From Flavobacteriia bacterium (GTDB lineage: Bacteria; Bacteroidota; Bacteroidia; Flavobacteriales; Flavobacteriaceae), in the NCBI GenBank assembly GCA_011391075.1, contig JAABRF010000005.1, positions 1 through 64,000 of the forward strand: a stretch of 64,000 bases of DNA, given 5' to 3'. The stretch's first letter is position 1; each line of letters begins with the position of its first letter. Of the stretch, positions 36,083 through 44,106 are shown piece by piece. A program made the translations under genes and the position numbers. The notes below the pieces were generated by a model that saw nothing but the letters and a program-made list of their open reading frames with translations, was not told the origin of the DNA and did not search any database.

Positions 36083-36514
36083 TTACAAGTTCAATGCAAT
36101 TCCTACCGCCCCATTATTACCCGCTTCAACAAAAATTGAAAAAGTATCAGACAAGGCATATCTGGCTCCTAAATGTCCACCTAAACCGAATTCGCCATCA
36201 CCTACTAATCCCAATTCGACACCTAAATAAGTATCCCACTGGTCGGGTAAATTGATGGGCTCGGCAAAGTGATAATCAGCGCGTCCAAATACGAAAAACT
36301 TGGAATTATAATCACCTGAATTGTAAAAGACACCTCCTACCCCAATTGAAAATTGATCCCCCAATCCATAATCATAAGTTGCTTTAATTCCAGTTCCATG
36401 ACCATAAAAATTAAAACCGGCTTGTAACTTTTGATCTCCGCTTCCTGAAAAATTTTGAGCAAATAAACCAGAGGCTCCTATTAAAAAAAGTACTAAAAAA
36501 AATGTTTTCTTCAT
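36083..36514 (-). CDS. Small outer-membrane beta-barrel protein (DUF6646-like)
   Basis: A 143-residue protein when started at the ATG at 36514 (MKKTFFLVLFLIGASGLFAQ), a clean signal peptide. A longer in-frame ATG at 36661 would add 49 residues and spoil it. The mature part is short beta strands rich in Gly and aromatics (GIKATYDYGLGDQFSIGVGG; TYLGVELGLVGDGEFGLGG) and ends in GIALNL, suggesting an eight-stranded barrel. It resembles flavobacterial DUF6646 proteins. Function is unknown, and it is a single-gene unit. Confidence 0.75.
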   Translation of the reverse strand: MKKTFFLVLFLIGASGLFAQNFSGSGDQKLQAGFNFYGHGTGIKATYDYGLGDQFSIGVGGVFYNSGDYNSKFFVFGRADYHFAEPINLPDQWDTYLGVELGLVGDGEFGLGGHLGARYALSDTFSIFVEAGNNGAVGIALNL

Positions 36515-36706
36515 TTGAATTAAAATTTTTAAATTATTAATAAAACGTTTGCAACTCAATATTGTTGCAATAATTGTTCCTAAAAACAAAAAAAAGAAAT
36601 GAGGAGAAGAAAAATTTGCATCCAATAAAAATATATTTCTTGAAAAAAATAAAAACGGCATGAACTTTGAAATGAGTTAAACAAAACAATTTAAAACCGT
36701 CGGATC

Positions 36707-37657
36707 ATGAAAACAACATTACGTTTATTTGGAATTTTACTACTAGGAATCAGTTTGAATTCCTGTGTTATTGAAACAAACGGATATTACAACGATGTTT
36801 CATTGGAACAAGTTATGACAGATTACGACATTTGGTATGTGGATTACAACCGTACTACCGGATCTGGAAATGTGCCATTCGTGTCAAAGGCTTTTACACT
36901 TTCTTTTATTAATGGTAGAATGTATGCCAATAATAATATTGTAGGCATCGGATTTACCGGTAATGGGTATGGTGTTCAAAAAGGTACTTACAACACAAAT
37001 TCAGGTTTTTTAAGAATCAATCACAGTACTGATGGGATGTATGAATTTGAAGTTTATGCCGAATCACCCAGCCACATCAGACTTTATAACGCTTATTACA
37101 ACGTTACTTATTATTTAAATGGGTATCAAAAAAATTACTTCGATTTTGATCAAGTTTTTTATGATAATATTGAATATTTTTTACAAGAATATTTTGCTTG
37201 GGAAAAATCATATACCAGCGTGGCAGGTTCAGCCAATGTATTTGACAATGAAAATTATTTGGCTTTCACCCCTGAAAACAACACCACATTTTATTCATCT
37301 GTAGATCAAACAGGATTGCCTTTGAATTCAATTTTTTGGGATTACACAGGCACATACGAGGTCTACGATGTAAACGGGTATGATAATTTAAAAATATTAT
37401 CACTCTATTACAGTCCTACCGGTTATGAAGAATTTGAATTGGTAGTCTTAAATGATGCAAAAATTGAATTGTATCATATTGATTCAGGAACCACTTATAA
37501 GTTCAACGGCTTGGGCTTTGTACAATTTAAAATGGGTAGCACCGATAAGAAAACAAAAGATTTCGGAGATCGTTCTAGAACAAAAATAACTCGGAAAACT
37601 GTTGAAAGAAGTGCAAAAGCAATTGAGTTTAAAAAAACAAATCAAAGTTTGAAATAG
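36707..37657 (+). CDS. Uncharacterised lipoprotein with a repeated beta domain
   Basis: A 316-residue lipoprotein that I do not recognise. The signal and lipobox are clear (LLLGISLNSCVIETN, Cys about 20). The body is rich in Tyr and Asn. Two halves look alike: each starts with a phrase of the type WYVDYNRTTG / FWDYTGTYEV and ends with a segment such as FEVYAESPSHIRLYN / FELVVLNDAKIELYH, suggesting two copies of a lipocalin-like domain. The last 45 residues are Lys/Arg-rich and probably disordered. It is followed by a good terminator and stands alone. Confidence 0.75.
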   Translation: MKTTLRLFGILLLGISLNSCVIETNGYYNDVSLEQVMTDYDIWYVDYNRTTGSGNVPFVSKAFTLSFINGRMYANNNIVGIGFTGNGYGVQKGTYNTNSGFLRINHSTDGMYEFEVYAESPSHIRLYNAYYNVTYYLNGYQKNYFDFDQVFYDNIEYFLQEYFAWEKSYTSVAGSANVFDNENYLAFTPENNTTFYSSVDQTGLPLNSIFWDYTGTYEVYDVNGYDNLKILSLYYSPTGYEEFELVVLNDAKIELYHIDSGTTYKFNGLGFVQFKMGSTDKKTKDFGDRSRTKITRKTVERSAKAIEFKKTNQSLK

Positions 37658-37693
37658 AAATAAACCATTAACACAAAGCCAAAAACATAAAAT

Positions 37694-37722
37694 ATTCCCG
37701 GACAAATGTTCGGGATTTTTTT
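37694..37722 (+). terminator. Terminator after the unknown lipoprotein
   Basis: A stem of about nine pairs (attcccgga/gttcgggat type, with G-T pairs) and short loop at 37694-37715 is followed by a run of eight T residues. Confidence 0.8.
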
Positions 37723-37754
37723 TACCTTTACCACAACTAAACTACTTTAAAAAA

Positions 37755-38891
37755 GTGATTAACAAGCGCCTACTTATCAGGAATTTACTGGCATATCACG
37801 GGGAAAATTCGTTTTATGACAAAAAAGAATCACTTGACTTATATTCTCGACCATCCAAAGCAAAGTTTCTCAAACACATTTGTGCTTTGGCAAATGCCAA
37901 TCCGCAAAACAAAGCCTTCATCGTAGTAGGAATTGATGATCGATCCAATGAATTAAAAGGGGTAGATTTTTTTGATGATTCTCGTATACAAAATCTAATT
38001 GATGCCTATATTGATAATGCACCACAGGTACAATATGAAAATGTCCCCTTTCCAGAATTGCAACGGCATAAAGTAATTGGATTGGTTACGGTGGCTTCTT
38101 CGGGTAAAATTGCCAAACTCAAACGAAGCATTTGGAATTATAACTCGGGTAATATTTTTTTGAGAATTGGGAGTACTTCCAGAATCATAGACGCTTTGGT
38201 TTTAGAAAACTTCAATTCAAATACGGTTCAAAATATTGAAAAACAATCGGTAAACAACATTGAATTAACGCTTAAAGGTGTTTTTGACTTTCTCAATCAT
38301 CACAAAGACGTAAGTGAAGCTCAATATTTGGTTTTCAACGAACAATTTGTCTTGTGTTGGGCAGGTCAGAAGAAAGTGGTCGGAGAAAAAGTTTTTTATA
38401 GCAGAGTTGATATTGAATTGGTAAATGAACAAGTAAGATTATTTTATTCCTATATGGATGAAGTAAAAATTGAGGTTTCAAAAAAGGCTTTTATTACCAC
38501 CGAATATGTCCCACTTTTTATGAATGGCACGTATGAATACTTTGCATTGGAAAAAAATATCATCCATTTCAAAGAAAATGGCACTTACAAATTGGCTTCC
38601 GAAATTTTATTTAAAAGGCCGATATTTGAATCAAACACAATTCAAAAAATCTTCAATCGAAGCAATTCCCTTTTTAACCAATTAACTGAAAAAAAAATAT
38701 TTAGCCCTAGGCAATTGAAACAATTACACCAACTACCAGATCAATATCTGATTTGCTATCTCAATGGCGTTGAAACTGCATTGGAACGATTTGAGGAATT
38801 GGGACCGCTATTGAAAAATCAAGAAGATAAAAAGGCTTATATGAAGTACAAAGAAGTGAAAAGAGTTTTTCGAAAAGTGAATGGGAAATAG
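37755..38891 (+). CDS. AlbA_2/Schlafen-type putative DNA-binding protein
   Basis: A 378-residue protein starting at GTG (37755). The N-terminal domain (about 20-135) has the AlbA_2 layout: a short acidic lead (ESLDLYSRPSKAKFLKHICALAN), NKAFIVVGIDDRSNELKG and a RIQNLIDAYIDNAPQVQYE segment ending in a beta hairpin (HKVIGLVTV). AlbA_2 domains occur in putative transcription regulators and ATP-binding proteins. The C-terminal about 230 residues are unrecognised, mixed alpha/beta, and end basic (YKEVKRVFRKVNGK). It is a single gene convergent with the SLC13 permease, with only 6 bp between the two stops. Confidence 0.75.
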   Translation: MINKRLLIRNLLAYHGENSFYDKKESLDLYSRPSKAKFLKHICALANANPQNKAFIVVGIDDRSNELKGVDFFDDSRIQNLIDAYIDNAPQVQYENVPFPELQRHKVIGLVTVASSGKIAKLKRSIWNYNSGNIFLRIGSTSRIIDALVLENFNSNTVQNIEKQSVNNIELTLKGVFDFLNHHKDVSEAQYLVFNEQFVLCWAGQKKVVGEKVFYSRVDIELVNEQVRLFYSYMDEVKIEVSKKAFITTEYVPLFMNGTYEYFALEKNIIHFKENGTYKLASEILFKRPIFESNTIQKIFNRSNSLFNQLTEKKIFSPRQLKQLHQLPDQYLICYLNGVETALERFEELGPLLKNQEDKKAYMKYKEVKRVFRKVNGK

Positions 38892-38897
38892 ATTCTT

Positions 38898-40673
38898 TTA
38901 AAAATACAAGCAACTCAACATTCCAACCGTAACCAAAAAATACAATACAGTCAACGGAATTCCGACGCGTAAATAGTCTTTAAATTTATAATTTCCAGGT
39001 CCATAAACCATCAAATTGGTTTGATAACCCATAGGTGTCATAAAATTGGCAGATGCTGCAAATGCAACGGTCAGCACAAATGGAATATGATTGACATCCA
39101 AAGTTAGTGCCATCGTCATAGCAATTGGAAATATGATTGCCGATGAAGCTCTAACGCTTATCACAGCTGAAAGAATAGTGGTAAGGAGGTAAATTCCGGC
39201 TAATACAGCTACTTTACCCATAGGTTTTAAAACAGTCAGCAAGCCATTGGCAAAAATCTCTGCTACCCCAGATTTAAGCATAGCTGTACCCAATGATAAG
39301 GCCAAAGCAATAATCAGAACCAATTGAAAATCAATACTTTTGATAATGCTTTTTGGATTCACGACTTTAAAAATCACCAAAATACTGAGAAGCATCAACA
39401 AGCCATTGAAAAATTTTACAATACTAAAAGAAGCTAAAATTACTACAGCCATAAAACCGATGTATAGAAAAAGACTTTTAGATTCCTTGATTTTGTCCTT
39501 CTTTTTGTTTCCTGAAACTAAAATAAACTCGGTAACATCCTTGGTGCGTTGTTCAAAATAACTACCGGTAAGTAAAAGCAAGGCATCGCCCGCTCTCAAG
39601 GGTTCGGAATTGATTTGGTTTACTATGGCTTCTCCGTTTCTAAACAATGCCATTACGGATGCATCATATTGTGCTCTGAATTTAATTTCCTTAAGGGATT
39701 TACCTATTAATGTTGAGTTATAGGCAATTACAATTTCATACATCTTGGCATTATCCTTTCTGGAGAACATTCCCAAAGAAGGCAATTCGAACCCATTGTA
39801 ATTTTTTACAAAATCTTCTATAGAATTGGTATCTCCGGTGAAAAGCAAAATATCTTCTTCCATGAGTAACATATCTTGGGGGACAGCCGTAATTCTCATA
39901 TTTTCACGCAAAACTTCTACAACTGTTAATCCTTGTAAATTTTTCAAGCCTGCTTCTAAAATTGTTTTTCCTATCAAATGACTTCCGGTTTTCAATCTGG
40001 CTTCGACGACATAATTTCTGTTTAGAGCCGGAATGCTATCCATTATATTTTCATGTGAAGGCAACCTTTTTAAACCCCAAAAAACCATATAGATGGTTCC
40101 CAAAAAAGCCATGGTAAGACCTACAGGCGTAAAATCAAAAAAATGAAGAATTTCGGCATTTGGAATGATTTTTTGCTCAGCCAACATTCCATTTACAATC
40201 AAATTGGTAGAAGTTCCAATCAAAGTAATATTCCCTCCGATGATGGCTGCAAAAGATAATGGGATTAAGATTTTGGAAAGTGGAAATTGGAATTTTTTGG
40301 CATTGGTATGCACAATAGGCATCATCACAGCTACCAATGGGGTATTGTTGATAAACGCCGAAATAGGAAAAACCATTAACATCATTCTAGCAACAAAACT
40401 CTTAACATTCTTAGTGTTATGAAATATTTTTCCAAAAAAACCTTCCATTGTAGAAACTTTTCTAAAAATATCTCCTAAGACGAGTAACATAACGATAATA
40501 GCCAATTGCTCATTGGCAAATCCATGTATTACTTCGGCTGGTTCCAATATTTGGAAAATTCCCAGGACCACTACAGCAATTATAAAGGTCATAGCAGGGC
40601 CAACCCATTCCTTGTATAATGAAAGAATGATAAAGATAATTACCAAAATCACTATGATGGCTTGAAAAGTCAA
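38898..40673 (-). CDS. SLC13/DASS-family permease with RCK_C domains, probable sulfate transporter
   Basis: A 591-residue membrane protein. The N-terminal helices contain SAFINNTPLVAVMMPIV and GGNITLIGTSTNLIVNG, the DASS substrate/sodium-site signature. Two RCK_C/TrkA_C-type domains sit in the middle (about 205-375, LKTGSHLIGKTILEAGL and YNSTLIGKSLKEI). The second helical half has VRASSAIIFPIAMTMAL and SANFMTPMGYQTNLMVYGPG. The family takes up divalent anions. As the last gene after the APS reductase and ATP sulfurylase genes on the same strand, sulfate is the likely substrate. Confidence 0.9.
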   Translation of the reverse strand: MTFQAIIVILVIIFIILSLYKEWVGPAMTFIIAVVVLGIFQILEPAEVIHGFANEQLAIIVMLLVLGDIFRKVSTMEGFFGKIFHNTKNVKSFVARMMLMVFPISAFINNTPLVAVMMPIVHTNAKKFQFPLSKILIPLSFAAIIGGNITLIGTSTNLIVNGMLAEQKIIPNAEILHFFDFTPVGLTMAFLGTIYMVFWGLKRLPSHENIMDSIPALNRNYVVEARLKTGSHLIGKTILEAGLKNLQGLTVVEVLRENMRITAVPQDMLLMEEDILLFTGDTNSIEDFVKNYNGFELPSLGMFSRKDNAKMYEIVIAYNSTLIGKSLKEIKFRAQYDASVMALFRNGEAIVNQINSEPLRAGDALLLLTGSYFEQRTKDVTEFILVSGNKKKDKIKESKSLFLYIGFMAVVILASFSIVKFFNGLLMLLSILVIFKVVNPKSIIKSIDFQLVLIIALALSLGTAMLKSGVAEIFANGLLTVLKPMGKVAVLAGIYLLTTILSAVISVRASSAIIFPIAMTMALTLDVNHIPFVLTVAFAASANFMTPMGYQTNLMVYGPGNYKFKDYLRVGIPLTVLYFLVTVGMLSCLYF

Positions 40674-40688
40674 ATTAGGCTGGTTAAA

Positions 40689-40740
40689 TCCCGATAGATA
40701 TTGGGAGAAATTATTGGTTAATATCCCGAAAACTATCGGA
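40689..40740. repeat. Two REP-like palindromes (CCCGATAG type)
   Basis: tcccgatagatattggga (40689-40706) and tcccgaaaactatcgga (40724-40740) lie in the 128-bp gap between cysN and the permease. Both are variants of the perfect palindrome at 42139. Confidence 0.6.
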
Positions 40741-40801
40741 ATGGGTTATTTAAAAATTGAATTTTGGGATTTGATTATTGGTTTAAAACTAATAATTAAA
40801 C

Positions 40802-42082
40802 CTAAACAATCATGCCAGCTCCCATGGTTTCGTTGGTTACTTCATCTACCAGTATAAAACTACCAGTTCTGCGATTACGTTCATAAGAATCAAAAAACAA
40901 GGGTTGAGAAGTACGTACCATAATTTTGGCTATATCGTTCATTTTGACGTTTTTATCTTCTCTGTTTTCATCCAGCGAATTGATATCCATTTTATAAGAA
41001 ACTTCTTTTACAACACATTTTACTTCATTGGTGTTGTGTTTCAACAAGTATTTGCCTCCATGAATCAATGGACGCGGATTAAACCAGCACATCATGGCTG
41101 TTATATCTTGACTTTGCAAAGGTACATTATCCGATTTTACCAATATATTACCACGACTGATATCAATATCATCTTTAATAGTAATGGTTACGGACTGTGG
41201 TGCAAAAGCCGATTGAAGGCTTTCTCCTAATGTATCAATACTCACAATTTCGGTTTCATATCCTGAAGGCATCACTTTCACTTTATCACCCACATTGAAA
41301 ATACCTCCGTCAATGCGTCCTGCGTAACCGCGATAATCATGAAATTTATCGGTTTGTGGTCGAATGACAAATTGAATAGGAAATCTTGGATCTTCATGAT
41401 TGACATCACCTGAAATATAAATATTCTCCAACAAATCAAGTAATGTAGTTCCTTTATACCAATCCATATTTACAGATCTATCCACTACATTATCTCCATT
41501 TAAGGCACTGATAGGAATAAAATGTATATCTTTTACATTGAATTTTGGAGCAAATTGAAGATAGTGTTTTTTAACTTGTTCAAATCTTTCTTCACTAAAT
41601 TCAACTAAATCCATCTTGTTGATACACACAACAAGATGAGGAATTTGAAGCAAAGATGCAATATAAGAATGTCTTAATGTCTGTTCGATTACTCCATTTC
41701 GAGCATCGATTAAAATTAAGGCTACATTGGCAGTTGATGCACCGGTTACCATATTTCGGGTATATTGTATATGTCCTGGTGTATCGGCGATTATAAACTT
41801 ACGTTTGGGTGTTGCAAAATATCGATAAGCAACATCGATGGTAATTCCTTGTTCACGTTCAGCTTTTAAACCATCGGTGAGTAAAGCCAAATCGGCTACA
41901 TCTTTACCTTTATTTTTGCTAGCCTTCTCAATGGCGTCAATTTGATCTTGAAAAATGGATTTACTATCGTATAGGAGTCTGCCTATCAAAGTACTTTTTC
42001 CGTCGTCAACACTACCCGCTGTTGTAAAACGCAGTAATTCCATATTGAGGTAACCATCTGATGCTAATTTTTCCTGGTTCAT
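40802..42082 (-). CDS. cysN: Sulfate adenylyltransferase subunit 1 (GTPase)
   Basis: A 426-residue translation-factor-type GTPase. G1 is TAGSVDDGKSTLIGRL (about 16-31), G2/switch AEREQGITIDVAYRYF, G3 IADTPGHIQYTRNM and G4 VVCINKMDLV (about 154). Barrel domains follow, ending in DEVTNETMGAGMIV. CysN with CysD makes adenosine 5'-phosphosulfate from ATP and sulfate, driven by GTP hydrolysis. The length matches CysN alone, with no fused CysC APS kinase. cysD lies 86 bp upstream. Confidence 0.96.
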   Translation of the reverse strand: MNQEKLASDGYLNMELLRFTTAGSVDDGKSTLIGRLLYDSKSIFQDQIDAIEKASKNKGKDVADLALLTDGLKAEREQGITIDVAYRYFATPKRKFIIADTPGHIQYTRNMVTGASTANVALILIDARNGVIEQTLRHSYIASLLQIPHLVVCINKMDLVEFSEERFEQVKKHYLQFAPKFNVKDIHFIPISALNGDNVVDRSVNMDWYKGTTLLDLLENIYISGDVNHEDPRFPIQFVIRPQTDKFHDYRGYAGRIDGGIFNVGDKVKVMPSGYETEIVSIDTLGESLQSAFAPQSVTITIKDDIDISRGNILVKSDNVPLQSQDITAMMCWFNPRPLIHGGKYLLKHNTNEVKCVVKEVSYKMDINSLDENREDKNVKMNDIAKIMVRTSQPLFFDSYERNRRTGSFILVDEVTNETMGAGMIV

Positions 42083-42138
42083 TATTTAACGCTGTTTGTT
42101 AAAATCAATTCAATTATTTAAAGTAAATCAAAAATCTA

Positions 42139-42156
42139 TCCCGATAGCTATCGGGA
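42139..42156. repeat. Perfect 18-bp REP-like palindrome
   Basis: tcccgatagctatcggga is a perfect palindrome in the cysD-cysN gap. Imperfect relatives occur at 40689, 40724 and 45701, so this is a small dispersed extragenic family. Confidence 0.75.
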
Positions 42157-42168
42157 CTAATCTCTAAT

Positions 42169-43074
42169 TTAAAAATACCCTTCCTTTTTTCGGTCTTCCA
42201 TCGCCGTTTCAGAGCGTTTATCGTCAAAACGCATACCTCTTTCTGTGGTTCTTTCGGCTGCAATTTCATCGATAATGTCTTTGAGATTATCCGCTTTGGA
42301 TTGAGTCAAACCTGTGTTGGTAATATCTCCAATGGTTCGGCAACGCACATCTAAAACTTCCATTTTTTCAGTTGGTTTTAATTGCATAAAAGGAGCTGTT
42401 GCCAATAATACCCCATCGCGTAAAAAGCATTCACGTCTATGGGTATAATACAAACTTGGAATTTCAATATTTTCCATAAAAATATATTGCCAAACATCCA
42501 ATTCTGTCCAATTACTCAAGGGAAATACTCTAAAATGTTCTCCCATTTTTTTTCGACCATTGAACAAATTCCACAATTCAGGTCTTTGATTTTTGGGATC
42601 CCATTGTCCAAATTCGTCGCGATGAGAAAAAAATCTCTCTTTAGCTCTGGCTTTTTCTTCATCACGTCGGCCACCACCAACAGCACAATCAAATTTATGT
42701 GTTTCTATAGCATCCAATAAGGTGGTTGTTTGCAACACATTGCGACTGGCATTAAAGCCGGTTTCTTCTAAAACTTTCCCTTCATCTATGGTCTTTTGAA
42801 CAGATCCAATATAAAGTTTGACCCCATTTTTATGAACCAAATTGTCTCGGAAATCAATCGTTTCTTCAAAGTTGTGTCCTGTATCAATGTGTAAAAGCGG
42901 AATGGGTACTCGAGCGGGATAAAAAGCTTTTCGAGCCAGATGAAACATCACAATACTGTCTTTACCTCCAGAAAAAAGAATGACCGGATTTTGAAATTGC
43001 GCGGCCACTTCTCTAAATATAAAGATGGATTCTGATTCGAGTTCTTTTAAATGGGTTAAATTAAATGGTTTCAT
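42169..43074 (-). CDS. cysD: Sulfate adenylyltransferase subunit 2
   Basis: A 301-residue PP-loop ATP pyrophosphatase. The PP-loop is PVILFSGGKDSIVMFHLARK (about 30-49). The family-specific features are HIDTGHNFEETIDFRD, FDCAVGGGRRDEEKARAKER and PLSNWTELDVWQYI. It ends RSETAMEDRKKEGYF, the usual CysD tail. It catalyses the adenylyl transfer step with CysN. It lies between APS reductase (72-bp gap) and cysN. Confidence 0.97.
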   Translation of the reverse strand: MKPFNLTHLKELESESIFIFREVAAQFQNPVILFSGGKDSIVMFHLARKAFYPARVPIPLLHIDTGHNFEETIDFRDNLVHKNGVKLYIGSVQKTIDEGKVLEETGFNASRNVLQTTTLLDAIETHKFDCAVGGGRRDEEKARAKERFFSHRDEFGQWDPKNQRPELWNLFNGRKKMGEHFRVFPLSNWTELDVWQYIFMENIEIPSLYYTHRRECFLRDGVLLATAPFMQLKPTEKMEVLDVRCRTIGDITNTGLTQSKADNLKDIIDEIAAERTTERGMRFDDKRSETAMEDRKKEGYF

Positions 43075-43146
43075 TTTATTTATATCGAAATGACTTGGTT
43101 ATAAATCCAAATCAATGGCTTTAAAAATTAATAAAAGTATACTCAA

Positions 43147-43875
43147 TCATTGAATTTTTCCAATGTTTAGAATGGGTTTTTGAGGTTCTACATGTAAACC
43201 ACATTCTTTTTTGTCCTTGCTTTCCCACCACCATCTTCCGGCTCTAATATCTTCTCCTTCTTGAATAGCTCGTGTACATGGTGCACATCCGATGCTGATA
43301 AAACCCTTATCATGCAAAGTATTGTATGGAACTGCTTTTTCACTCAGATAAGTTAGAACTTCATTCAATTTCCAATTAAGTAAAGGGTTGTATTTGAAAC
43401 AATTAAAGGCTTTACTTTCTTCCAAAACATTAACATTAGTTCTCGTTACGGATTGTTCGGCTCTTAAACCTGTAATCCATAAATCAACATCTTGTAAAGC
43501 TCTTTGTAAAGGGTAAACTTTTCTTATATCGCAACACTCCTTTCTATTTTCAAGTGAATCGTAAAAACTGTAGATCCCTTTTTCATCGACCATTTTTTCT
43601 ACCTGTGAAGTTTCTGGGTAAAAAGCTGTGATTTTTTTTCCATATTTCTTTTGAGTCTCGTGCCACACTTGATACGTTTCTTCAAACATTCTACCTGTAT
43701 CAAGTGTGAAAACCTCAATCGGTAAATCATGGGTAAAAATGAGATCGGTTATCACTTGATCTTCTTGACCGAAACTAGTGGAGAAGGCAATTTTACCTTT
43801 GAATTTTTCGGCTAAATACCGAAGTTGTTCAACCACGTGTTTATCTTGTATTGCTTCAGATAATATTGTAATCAT
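43147..43875 (-). CDS. cysH: Adenylyl-sulfate (APS) reductase, CysH family with Fe-S cysteines
   Basis: A 242-residue CysH-family reductase. The nucleotide-binding region is KIAFSTSFGQEDQVI and VFTLDTGRMFEETY. The four Cys ligands of a [4Fe-4S] cluster are present as a CC pair (RKECCDIRKV, about 121-122) and CxxC (IGCAPCTRA, about 202-205). The catalytic Cys is KKECGLH near the C-terminus. The CC/CxxC set marks the type that reduces APS directly to sulfite with thioredoxin, which fits the absence of an APS kinase gene here. It is the first gene of the cysH-cysD-cysN-permease operon. Confidence 0.93.
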   Translation of the reverse strand: MITILSEAIQDKHVVEQLRYLAEKFKGKIAFSTSFGQEDQVITDLIFTHDLPIEVFTLDTGRMFEETYQVWHETQKKYGKKITAFYPETSQVEKMVDEKGIYSFYDSLENRKECCDIRKVYPLQRALQDVDLWITGLRAEQSVTRTNVNVLEESKAFNCFKYNPLLNWKLNEVLTYLSEKAVPYNTLHDKGFISIGCAPCTRAIQEGEDIRAGRWWWESKDKKECGLHVEPQKPILNIGKIQ

Positions 43876-43898
43876 TTATAATGAATCATTTTTATATC

Positions 43899-43916
43899 CA
43901 CTTCAACATAAGTGGA
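43899..43916 (-). other. Hairpin in the cysH leader
   Basis: ccactt-caacat-aagtgg, a 6-bp perfect stem, lies 24 bp upstream of the cysH ATG. The 230-bp leader region was scanned by eye for a known SAM or other riboswitch core and none was recognised. Confidence 0.35.
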
Positions 43917-44043
43917 ACCTGTAAACTGTGAACATTCAACCCATTTTATAAACCTTGAGTTGTTAAGCAACCGGCGAAATTATAGGAAATGTTGGACTTT
44001 TATACTGACAAAAATCATTTATAAAGAATTGCATCCAAAAATA

Positions 44044-44087
44044 AAACTGTCTGAAAAGTATCGTTGGACTTACTTTTCAGACAGTTT
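44044..44087 (-). terminator. Terminator of the aldehyde dehydrogenase gene
   Basis: A perfect 17-bp stem (aaactgtctgaaaagta / tacttttcagacagttt) with a 10-nt loop is followed on the minus strand by a T-rich tract. It lies 20 bp after the ALDH stop. Confidence 0.9.
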
Positions 44088-44106
44088 ATTTATTTAAAAA
44101 AATAGT

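Noticed and set aside
43876-44043. SAM-type riboswitch upstream of cysH
   Set aside because: I could not find the conserved core of any SAM class in the leader; reported only as an unidentified structured leader.
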